Source: Candidatus Hydrogenedentota bacterium | GTDB lineage: Bacteria > Hydrogenedentota > Hydrogenedentia > Hydrogenedentales > SLHB01 | NCBI GenBank assembly: GCA_003552485.1 | Contig: PUMX01000045.1 | Span: 1-5,370 of the forward strand | Length of the DNA: 5,370 nucleotides | Direction: 5' to 3' | In this document: positions 1-5,153 of the stretch, piece after piece | Numbering within the stretch: the first letter of the stretch is position 1 | Layout of the letters: the number at the start of each line of letters is the position of its first letter | Notes under the pieces: generated by a model | Seen by the model: the letters and a program-made list of their open reading frames with translations, nothing else | The model's database searches: none | What the model was told of the DNA's origin: nothing | Program-made: the position numbers and the translations under genes

Positions 1-31
1 CCACCCCGGCAAAACCAACTCTGGTGACGCA

Positions 32-79
32 GGCCCGTATGCCCTGCAACACGGGACATACGCCGGAGACGTTTTTTTT
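32..79 (+). terminator. Possible rho-independent terminator, hairpin plus T8 tract
   Basis: CGTATGCCC at 36-44 pairs with GGG-A-CATACG at 53-62, leaving an 8-nt loop and one bulged A; GG at 32-33 and CC at 63-64 can extend the stem across a two-base bulge. A run of eight T follows at 72-79. The T run lies on the plus strand, so it would end a transcript entering from the left edge, not the minus-strand ATPase gene that ends at 89. The gap of about seven bases between stem and T run is longer than usual, so this is only a moderate candidate. The hairpin itself could also form in the minus-strand transcript, but no T run follows it in that direction. Confidence 0.35.
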
Positions 80-88
80 GCCGACGGC

Positions 89-1549
89 TCAGAACTCCTG
101 CATATCCCGGGCGTACTGATCCATTTCAGCCTCGAACCGCTCACTGAGCCGGTAAAAGACGCGGCTGGGCACGGTGGGCAACTCGCCGTTCTCGATATCG
201 CCGGGCAGAATGCTTGTGGCGGCTTCACACAGGCAACGGTGAAGGAATTTCGCGGCGTGGCGGGGAAGCTTCATCTTCGCCAGCTCTTGTATCAGCGAAT
301 CGCGCGTCACTCCAGCGTCAAAGAGCTGCTGCAAATCGAAGGTGTCTCCCGCCCCCGGCTTCAGGCAGACGGCCGCCCGTTCCGAAAGCATTTCGTATAG
401 GTGCTCGCCTGACCAGGTCAGAGGGTAGATGATGTTGGCCTTGTCAAGCCGGGCCATGTTGAGCAACCGGCTGTCGCCTTTGCGCACGCGGTCATATAAC
501 TGGGCGGGCAACAGCATCTTCAGGTGGATGCCGCTGGTCTGGAGTACCTTGTTGTTCCACAAAGGCAGCACGAAATCCGCCATGCGTTCGTAATCGCCGC
601 TCACCATGGTCGGTTCGTCCACCTTGTCGATGACCACCGCCACCCGCGCGAACCCAGCGGCGCGGGCGACGCGCAACAGCTTCTCGAGCGTCTCGAAGCG
701 CGCGGATTCATTCAGCGGACTCACTTGTTCGCCCAGCAGGGGCTGCGCATCAAGGTAGCGCGGCGGAATATGGTTGAGCGCCCAGCGCAACAAACTGGGG
801 TCATGTTCCACCACCTGGATGAGCCGCCGGACCCGCCGCGAGACGGCGCTGCTGTGGAAACGCCGGTATAGTGGATAAACGCCGAGGCTCGCCACATTGC
901 CCGTCATGCGCCGCATCGCGTTCCGGCGGCGGCGTCCGCGCGTGAACAAGTGCGAATACAAGCTCCGAATGGCCCGCCGGTAATCCAGTGTCCGTTCCGT
1001 CAGATAGATCGCCGCCAAAAACAGCAGATCGTAACGGACATGTTCCTCCCACGCCGCGGGATCAGAAGCCTGCCGCGTGCTCTCCATCAAAGCGCTCGTA
1101 ATCTGCGCCATGATGGCGTCGAGATGATGCGCTAGTGTCCAGTGATCGCGAAATGATATCCCGTCGTTGCTGGACCAGCTTCTTTCATTCCTAGGGGCGG
1201 TTTTTCCGCTCTCCCGCAGAACCTGCGCTTGCCAGTTGCTGAGGAACGCGTTGAAATCATCATAGGGAACAAGCAATGTGCGGTCATTGGGGTTAGCCTG
1301 ATTGTGCCGCTCGATGGCTTCCTGCAACGCCAGCCGCATCGCCGTCTTACCGCTCCCCTTAAGGCCAAAAACGATGGACGACTGGTTGCCGGGCGGATGT
1401 CCGCAGAACTTGGGCCATTCCGGGTGACCATATTGAAACGTCTTGTTCTGGTATAGCCGCAGTAGTACATCGTCGCCCTGTGCTTCTTCGGCGTTCGCAA
1501 AGGGATCCTTTTCCAGTCCGTGCCGGTCGAGAAACTCCTCGATACGCAT
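89..1549 (-). CDS. P-loop ATPase of uncertain role (AAA/STAND-like, resembles Sll1717-type ATPases)
   Basis: The 486-residue product is a P-loop NTPase. The Walker A motif is GLKGSGKT at residues 62-69. A hydrophobic strand ending in IDKVDEP (residues 307-313) is the Walker B; its D-x-x-D-E spacing is the form seen in STAND, KAP and ORC-like ATPases. A sensor-1-like strand (LKMLLPAQ, 343-350) and a segment around 375-391 containing PLTWS and ERA resemble the C-terminal lid of such ATPases. The N-terminal GLEKDPFA (11-18) resembles the region before the P-loop in predicted bacterial ATPases of the Sll1717 group. The roughly 230-residue stretch between Walker A and B contains a strongly basic patch (RGRRRRNAMRR, 204-214) that could contact nucleic acid or phospholipid; there is no clear membrane helix or signal peptide. 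The ATG is supported by an AGGAGA ribosome site 11 bases upstream. It stands alone on its strand, divergent from the DUF3006 gene. The ATPase call is firm; the function is unknown. Confidence 0.75.
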   Translation of the reverse strand: MRIEEFLDRHGLEKDPFANAEEAQGDDVLLRLYQNKTFQYGHPEWPKFCGHPPGNQSSIVFGLKGSGKTAMRLALQEAIERHNQANPNDRTLLVPYDDFNAFLSNWQAQVLRESGKTAPRNERSWSSNDGISFRDHWTLAHHLDAIMAQITSALMESTRQASDPAAWEEHVRYDLLFLAAIYLTERTLDYRRAIRSLYSHLFTRGRRRRNAMRRMTGNVASLGVYPLYRRFHSSAVSRRVRRLIQVVEHDPSLLRWALNHIPPRYLDAQPLLGEQVSPLNESARFETLEKLLRVARAAGFARVAVVIDKVDEPTMVSGDYERMADFVLPLWNNKVLQTSGIHLKMLLPAQLYDRVRKGDSRLLNMARLDKANIIYPLTWSGEHLYEMLSERAAVCLKPGAGDTFDLQQLFDAGVTRDSLIQELAKMKLPRHAAKFLHRCLCEAATSILPGDIENGELPTVPSRVFYRLSERFEAEMDQYARDMQEF

Positions 1550-1560
1550 AGTGTGGGGAT

Positions 1561-1566
1561 TCTCCT
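1561..1566 (-). promoter_or_regulatory. Ribosome binding site of the minus-strand ATPase gene
   Basis: Read on the minus strand the sequence is AGGAGA, 11 bases before the ATG at 1549-1547. It supports that start codon over later in-frame starts. Confidence 0.6.
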
Positions 1567-1583
1567 GTGTGGCGTTACTCCGT

Positions 1584-1613
1584 AGATAAGCCGGGGCTAC
1601 TTGCCCGCCGCAA
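1584..1613 (-). promoter_or_regulatory. Candidate sigma70-type promoter of the minus-strand ATPase gene
   Basis: On the minus strand a TTGCGG -35-like hexamer (1613-1608) is followed after 18 bases by a TTATCT -10-like hexamer (1589-1584). Initiation would fall near 1577, giving a leader of about 28 bases that includes the AGGAGA ribosome site. This is a pattern match by eye, without a weight matrix. Confidence 0.35.
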
Positions 1614-1616
1614 GGT

Positions 1617-1647
1617 TTGCAATGGGCCCTCCCGTCTCGCGTACGCT
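1617..1647 (+). promoter_or_regulatory. Upstream promoter-like unit (copy 1 of a tandem repeat)
   Basis: TTGCAA at 1617-1622 lies 19 bases before TACGCT at 1642-1647. The same arrangement recurs 70 bases downstream, where the second half is nearly identical (see the repeat entry). TTGCAA is its own reverse complement, so the element may also be read from the minus strand. The match to the -10 consensus is weak, and this copy may be an operator or a decayed promoter. Confidence 0.2.
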
Positions 1648-1658
1648 AGCATATGCAT
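1639..1658. promoter_or_regulatory. Cluster of overlapping palindromes, possible operator
   Basis: Four perfect palindromes lie in 20 bases: GCGTACGC (1639-1646), GCTAGC (1645-1650), GCATATGC (1649-1656) and ATGCAT (1653-1658). Most of the stretch alternates purine and pyrimidine. Its position between two divergent genes makes a dimeric repressor or activator site plausible, but no regulator gene is visible in the window. Confidence 0.25.
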
Positions 1659-1669
1659 CGGTGCGGGAT

Positions 1670-1690
1670 CCAAGCCGGCTATCGGCTTGG
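1670..1690. promoter_or_regulatory. Perfect 8-bp stem, 5-nt loop hairpin
   Basis: CCAAGCCG at 1670-1677 and CGGCTTGG at 1683-1690 are exact reverse complements around the loop GCTAT. No T run follows on either strand, so it does not look like an intrinsic terminator. It overlaps the start of the downstream -35-like element, so a protein-binding site is as likely as an RNA structure. Confidence 0.45.
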
Positions 1691-1717
1691 CGTAAAACCA
1701 GCCGTTTCGCGTATGCT
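1687..1717 (+). promoter_or_regulatory. Candidate promoter of the DUF3006/MBL operon (copy 2 of the repeat)
   Basis: TTGGCG at 1687-1692 and TATGCT at 1712-1717 are separated by 19 bases, slightly longer than the usual 16-18. Initiation near 1724 would leave a very short leader that starts just before the AGGGAGG ribosome site. It is the better of the two repeated promoter-like units in this intergenic region. Confidence 0.35.
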
Positions 1718-1726
1718 CTTGACGCT

Positions 1727-1733
1727 AGGGAGG
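1727..1733 (+). promoter_or_regulatory. Ribosome binding site of the DUF3006 gene
   Basis: AGGGAGG lies four bases before the ATG at 1738. The spacing is short, but the match is strong and it fixes the start. Confidence 0.65.
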
Positions 1734-1737
1734 ATCT

Positions 1738-2004
1738 ATGGACGCGGCCTATATCATTGAGCGGTTTACGGATAACGGCGGCGCGGTTCTCGAGGGCGCG
1801 TCGGGCGCGTGGGAGGTTCCGCGCGCGTGGTTGCCGAATAACGCCCAGGAAGGCGAAGTCATTCAAGCCACGGCCACCCAAGCCGCTGATAGGGTTGAGG
1901 TCAGCCTCAGCCTTGATGTTGAGGCCACGCGCCAGCGGCGCGCCGACCTCGCCAAGAAACGCGACCGCTTGAAACGCGGACCCAAAGGGGATATCAATTT
2001 ATGA
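1738..2004 (+). CDS. DUF3006 domain protein
   Basis: This 88-residue protein fits the DUF3006 family in length and pattern: an N-terminal strand with ERF (residues 8-10, usually DRF), a strand with AVLEG (16-20), the turn WLPNNAQEGE (31-40) matching the family's LP-x(4)-EG signature, and a C-terminal helix rich in arginine and lysine (64-80) where the family has a conserved R/L pattern ending near DRL. There is no signal peptide, so it should be cytosolic. The function of DUF3006 is not established; the domain is known to occur beside ComEC-like metallo-beta-lactamase proteins, and that is the arrangement here. Its TGA overlaps the ATG of the next gene in an ATGA tetranucleotide, which implies translational coupling. 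A partner, regulator or folding role for the neighbouring hydrolase is inferred only from context. Confidence 0.85.
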   Translation: MDAAYIIERFTDNGGAVLEGASGAWEVPRAWLPNNAQEGEVIQATATQAADRVEVSLSLDVEATRQRRADLAKKRDRLKRGPKGDINL

Positions 2005-3038
2005 AGACACGGTTTCTGACTGCCTTGCTGCTGGGCCTGTGGCTCGCGCTTGCGAGCGTCGCCCTCGAGATTCACTTCATCGATGTCGGCCAGGGCGACG
2101 CCGTGCTGCTGCGCGCTCCCACGGGTCAAGCGGCCCTTTACGACGGCGGCGAGGCGGATTCCGGCGCGTTGGCGTACCTTGAACGGGTGGGCGTCGAGCA
2201 GCTTTCCCTCGTCATCGCGTCTCATCATCACGCGGATCATATCGGCGGCCTTCCAGACGTCATAGCGGCCTACGAACCGTCCTACTTCCTCGATAACGGC
2301 CTGCCGCACACGACGCGGACCTACGAGCGTCTGCTCGACTCCTTGGATGCGGCGGACACCGCGGTGCTCGAAGCCGACGGGCAACGGATCACGCTGGGCG
2401 AAGTCGTGCTGCAGATTCTGCCCGCGCCCGGCCGGCCGGGTTGGGGCCACAACGACAACAGTGTCGGCGTCATCGTCGAGTACGGCGATTTCCGGGCCTC
2501 GCTCATGGGCGATGCGGAGCCGCGGCAGTGGACTTGGTGGCTGAGCGAACACAGCGGCTACATCGAACCAGCGCATGTGCATAAGGCGAGCCATCATGGC
2601 AGCCGCAACGGCGATACGGCGGAGGCCATCGAGGCATTGTCGCCCGAGGTTGTGGTTATCAGTTGTGGGGCCGGCAACCGGTACGGCCATCCTCACGCCG
2701 AGACTCTGGCCCTCTATCGTCAGGCCGGCGCCACCGTTTACCGAACGGATCATCAGGGGACCATCGTCGTGTATGCGGAAGAGGATGGCTCCTACCGCGT
2801 CGAGCCCGCCCGGGAAGGCCCTCCCCGCGAAACCAATGACCGTGTGAACATCAACACGGCCAGCGTCGAGGAACTACAAGAGATCGTCCACGTGGGCCCG
2901 GCATACGCCGAGCAGATCGTCGAACTCCGCGAACAACAACCGTTCCGCTCCGTCGATGAACTAACCCGCGTGCGCGGCATCGGCGACGAGCGCCTGCGCG
3001 AAATCAAGGCCCAAGGGCTCGCTGGTGTAGACGACTGA
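2001..3038 (+). CDS. Exported ComEC-type metallo-beta-lactamase-fold hydrolase with C-terminal ComEA-like HhH domain
   Basis: The 345-residue product begins with a Sec-type signal: KTR, a hydrophobic core (5-18) and a likely signal peptidase I site after SVA (residue 21). Residues 24-260 form a metallo-beta-lactamase domain of the ComEC/Rec2 type: the strand IHFIDVGQGDA (24-34), the metal motif HHHADH (75-80, an H-x-H-x-D-H), NDNSVGV (151-157), MGDAEP (169-174, metal-bridging Asp171), KASHHGS (195-201) and GHPH (229-232). All expected metal ligands are present, so catalysis is likely. Residues 282-337 are a ComEA-like double helix-hairpin-helix domain (VNINTAS, then VGP and a second RGIGDER turn) that binds DNA without sequence preference. 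ComEC's own membrane channel is absent. A secreted or periplasmic DNA hydrolase is the best inference; other phosphodiester substrates remain possible. The start is set by the ATGA overlap with the DUF3006 gene. Confidence 0.9.
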   Translation: MKTRFLTALLLGLWLALASVALEIHFIDVGQGDAVLLRAPTGQAALYDGGEADSGALAYLERVGVEQLSLVIASHHHADHIGGLPDVIAAYEPSYFLDNGLPHTTRTYERLLDSLDAADTAVLEADGQRITLGEVVLQILPAPGRPGWGHNDNSVGVIVEYGDFRASLMGDAEPRQWTWWLSEHSGYIEPAHVHKASHHGSRNGDTAEAIEALSPEVVVISCGAGNRYGHPHAETLALYRQAGATVYRTDHQGTIVVYAEEDGSYRVEPAREGPPRETNDRVNINTASVEELQEIVHVGPAYAEQIVELREQQPFRSVDELTRVRGIGDERLREIKAQGLAGVDD

Positions 3039-3205
3039 ACACACGGCGCGGCGCATGGACGGGCTATCTCAAGCGATCCCACTTCGGCGCCAGCACTACG
3101 TCCGTTGGGACGCCGTCTTGACATTGCGCGCCGCCACGCGCTTGTTCATGCGCGCTTGCGCCCATTGTGTGGAGTTTTTTGCGTTGGCTAGGAAGGGATT
3201 GAAGA
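3039..3205 (+). other. Intergenic gap between the two plus-strand operons
   Basis: This 167-bp gap holds no gene I can support. TTGACA, a perfect -35 hexamer, occurs at 3118-3123, but the best -10 at 17-bp spacing is CTTGTT (3141-3146), a poor match. GCGCGC at 3126-3131 can pair with the same sequence at 3150-3155, and CGCGC at 3137-3141 can pair with GCGCG at 3150-3154, so two alternative hairpins compete for one arm. A T6 run at 3175-3180 lies about 20 bases after them, too far for a standard terminator. The promoter of the trmO cluster is probably here. Confidence 0.4.
3191..3197 (+). promoter_or_regulatory. Ribosome binding site of trmO
   Basis: GGAAGGG lies eight bases before the ATG at 3206, an optimal spacing, and supports that start. 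Confidence 0.6.
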
Positions 3206-3712
3206 ATGGACAGCGCCTCGATCGTATTTTGTCCCATTGGCGTGATTCGTACTCAGCATAGGGAGCCCGACAGCACGCCTATCCAGCCCGCGTTCGCAGA
3301 GGATTGCGAAGGGCGGGTAGAGGTGTTCCCGGCGTTCATCGAAGGTCTGAGCGATCTCGATGGCTTTTCCCATGTCATGCTCATTTACTATTGGCATCAA
3401 GCAGGCGCGCCCCAACTGAAAGTGAAACCGTATCTTCAGGATATCGAGCGCGGCGTGTTCGCGACCCGCAAGCCCTGCCGCCCCAACCCGATCGGCCTCA
3501 GCATTGTGGAGCTCATTGGCGTGGACAAGGGCGCGCTCTCTTTCAGAGGGGCGGATATGCTTGATGAGACGCCGCTCCTCGACATCAAGCCCTACATTGC
3601 GCGGTTCGATTGCGTCCAATCAACGCGGGATGGTTGGCAAGGCGAAGTGGACGAACAGACCGCCGCCCAGCGGGGTAGAAGGGAGACAAATACGCGTGGA
3701 CACCCATCTTGA
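3206..3712 (+). CDS. trmO: tRNA (N6-threonylcarbamoyladenosine(37)-N6)-methyltransferase, TrmO/TsaA/YaeB family
   Basis: TrmO uses S-adenosylmethionine to methylate N6 of t6A at position 37, next to the anticodon of some ANN-decoding tRNAs, in the cytosol. The 168-residue product carries the family (UPF0066) signatures in order: PIGVIRT (10-16), the DLDGFSHVMLIYYWH block (50-64), FATRKPCRPNPIGLS (85-99), which forms the core of the SAM-binding beta-barrel, and DMLDETPLLDIKPYI (117-131). It is the short form of the family; Escherichia coli TrmO is about 235 residues because of an additional C-terminal domain that is absent here. Residues 138-168 form a polar, arginine-rich tail of low conservation, and its last codons overlap the start of the DUF89 gene by 17 bases in another frame. 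Some short homologues are annotated only as TsaA-like or VirR-like methyltransferases, so the tRNA substrate is inferred from the family. Confidence 0.9.
   Translation: MDSASIVFCPIGVIRTQHREPDSTPIQPAFAEDCEGRVEVFPAFIEGLSDLDGFSHVMLIYYWHQAGAPQLKVKPYLQDIERGVFATRKPCRPNPIGLSIVELIGVDKGALSFRGADMLDETPLLDIKPYIARFDCVQSTRDGWQGEVDEQTAAQRGRRETNTRGHPS
3679..3685 (+). promoter_or_regulatory. Ribosome binding site that decides the GTG start of the DUF89 gene
   Basis: AAGGGAG lies inside the end of trmO, ten bases before the GTG at 3696. It is the main reason for choosing GTG over the ATG far upstream at 3504, which would add 64 residues read out of frame through trmO. Confidence 0.5.
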
Positions 3713-4565
3713 GTGCATTCCCTGCCTTATCCAGCAGGCGCTGGGGGCGGCGCGATTTGCAAGCCCGGACGCCGCCGTCCATGAACGAATCGTGCGCACC
3801 CTGCTGGCCGAGACCGCGGAGATGGACCTCTCGCAATCTCCGCCCGCGCTTGCTCAGAGGCTGCATCGGCGGGTGCGCCAGTTAAGCGGCATAGCCGATC
3901 CGTATCTGGACGCGAAAAGGCGCTTCAATGCGCTGACGACACAAATGCTGCCGAAGCTTGCCGCCGAGGTCGAGGAATCGGCGGACCCCTTCTTCAGGGC
4001 GCTGCGCTTGGCAATCGCAGGAAACGTCGTTGACTTGGGCGTTAAAGGCGGTATTGGTGAGAAGGACGCCGAGGGGGCGGTTCGCAACACGCTTAATGAG
4101 CCGTTTCACGGGGACGTTGAGGGTCTTCGGCAAGCGGTGCATGATGCCGCGAAGATTCTGTACCTAGCGGATAACGCGGGCGAGATAGTTCTTGACCGCC
4201 TGTTGATTGAACGATTGCCGCTCGAACGCGTCACGCTTGCCGTGCGGGGATGCCCCGTTCTGAATGACGTCACCTACGCCGACGCGGAAGCCGCTGGCTT
4301 TACCCAACTTGTCGAGGTCATGGATAACGGATCAGACGCCCCCGGGACGATTCTCGCGGACTGCAGCGAGGCCTTTCGCCGCCGTTTCCGCGAAGCCGAT
4401 GTTATCATCGCCAAGGGGCAAGGCAATTACGAGACACTCAGCGATGAAGACGCAAATATCTTCTTTCTCTTTAAGGTCAAGTGCCCGGTAGTCGCCGCGC
4501 ACGCGGGCTTGCCCATCGGAACCCATGCGCTACTGCACAATCACCGCAAATCAGAAGTGAAATAA
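3696..4565 (+). CDS. DUF89/ARMT1-like metal-dependent phosphatase, CxxC-containing subfamily
   Basis: DUF89 proteins are metal-dependent phosphatases thought to remove damaged or excess phosphorylated metabolites. With the GTG start the product has 289 residues, the usual size of the archaeal/bacterial single-domain subfamily. It opens with THLECIPCLIQQAL: the paired cysteines C7 and C10 mark this subfamily. Further family motifs follow: AGNVVDLG (108-115), YLADNAGEIVLDRLLIE (156-172, with metal-binding Asp159/Asn160), RGCPVLNDVTYADA (184-197), and the phosphate-site block IAKGQGNYETL (238-248). A KCPVVA strand (262-267) is also typical. The first ATG of the frame would add 64 residues with no similarity to the family, and the first internal Met (43) would remove the CxxC, so GTG is strongly favoured. 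Its start overlaps the end of trmO by 17 bases, implying coupled translation. The physiological substrate cannot be read from sequence. Confidence 0.9.
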   Translation: MDTHLECIPCLIQQALGAARFASPDAAVHERIVRTLLAETAEMDLSQSPPALAQRLHRRVRQLSGIADPYLDAKRRFNALTTQMLPKLAAEVEESADPFFRALRLAIAGNVVDLGVKGGIGEKDAEGAVRNTLNEPFHGDVEGLRQAVHDAAKILYLADNAGEIVLDRLLIERLPLERVTLAVRGCPVLNDVTYADAEAAGFTQLVEVMDNGSDAPGTILADCSEAFRRRFREADVIIAKGQGNYETLSDEDANIFFLFKVKCPVVAAHAGLPIGTHALLHNHRKSEVK

Positions 4566-4580
4566 ACGGACGATCATCAC

Positions 4581-5153
4581 ATGATACACAGCATTCGGCT
4601 TTGCATAAACCATTCAACCAAAATTCGGAAACTCGAGCCGGGCGACGCGCAATTGCGCTTCGAGCCGGGATATAACATTTTGATTGGCCCCAATGGTTCA
4701 GGAAAATCCACGACGCTAAAGGCTATCGCCTCGTGCGAAACATGTACGCTCGACAAGTCCAGCAACAAGGACCAGGTGAAATACATCACAACGGAAACGC
4801 TTAACCCCGTCCTCGGTGGCGCCTTTTCGTCACGCGAGCAAATGCTTCAGGGGATTCGCGCCATGTTTCAATCGCACGGACAGGGCGTGCTGGACTCGCT
4901 TCAGAGCCAACGGCACGGCGGCGAGACCATCATACTCATCGACAGTCCGGAAACGGGCCAGGATCATGAGAACAGCCTGCTCATACACCAAGGACTGCTC
5001 AAGATCGCGCAAGAATACCAAGTCATTGTCGCCACAAACAGCCTGCTCTTCATGCGTGGCGGAAACGTGATAGACCTTGGAGAAGACTACCTGCAGCGGC
5101 TAGTGCAATATACGGGCAAACTCGCCGTAGAACTGGGATTCTCTGGGCATTGA
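4581..5153 (+). CDS. Small ABC-type (AAA_21/AAA_23-like) ATPase with altered catalytic residues
   Basis: The 190-residue protein is a stand-alone ABC-type ATPase core without membrane or coiled-coil regions. The Walker A motif is GPNGSGKST (36-44). FQSHGQGVLDSL (96-107) occupies the place of the ABC signature, with SHGQ for SGGQ. Walker B is IILIDSPETGQD (117-128), in which Ser122 stands where the catalytic glutamate of the usual DEPE would be; Glu124 remains. The switch-histidine position reads ATNSLLFM (151-158), with Asn153 instead of His. The tail VIDLGEDYLQRLV (163-175) is typical of small predicted ATPases of this type. It begins 15 bases after the DUF89 gene, preceded only by a weak GGA 10 bases upstream, so it probably depends on read-through from trmO-DUF89. 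Five of its 16 isoleucines use ATA, more than in its neighbours, which may hint at separate ancestry. Nucleotide binding is likely; hydrolysis may be slow. Function unknown. Confidence 0.75.
   Translation: MIHSIRLCINHSTKIRKLEPGDAQLRFEPGYNILIGPNGSGKSTTLKAIASCETCTLDKSSNKDQVKYITTETLNPVLGGAFSSREQMLQGIRAMFQSHGQGVLDSLQSQRHGGETIILIDSPETGQDHENSLLIHQGLLKIAQEYQVIVATNSLLFMRGGNVIDLGEDYLQRLVQYTGKLAVELGFSGH

Larger units (their letters stand above)
1632..1717 (+). repeat. Imperfect 16-bp direct repeat, two copies 70 bp apart
   Basis: Copy 1 at 1632-1647 is CCGTCTCGCGTACGCT and copy 2 at 1702-1717 is CCGTTTCGCGTATGCT; 14 of 16 positions agree and both differences are C to T. Both copies end in a -10-like hexamer and both have a TTG-starting hexamer 19 bases before it. 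The repeat lies wholly in the divergent intergenic region, which suggests a duplicated promoter or regulator site. Confidence 0.6.

Noticed and set aside
1601..1972. 123-residue plus-strand frame across the divergent region
   Set aside because: It is arginine/alanine-rich and overlaps the DUF3006 gene, which has a ribosome site and family match. Its short internal similarity (two AYA-containing stretches) simply reflects the 16-bp DNA repeat.
1863..2753. 296-residue open frame on the minus strand
   Set aside because: It lies opposite the DUF3006 and MBL genes, whose motifs are unambiguous; the translation shows no recognisable domain and is a typical antisense frame of GC-rich DNA.
3118..3146. 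TTGACA-N17-CTTGTT as promoter of trmO
   Set aside because: The -35 is perfect but the -10 matches poorly; it is mentioned in the gap entry rather than called as a promoter.
3055..3261. 68-residue plus-strand frame in the gap before trmO
   Set aside because: It has no ribosome site and no recognisable motif, and its end runs through the trmO start in another frame.
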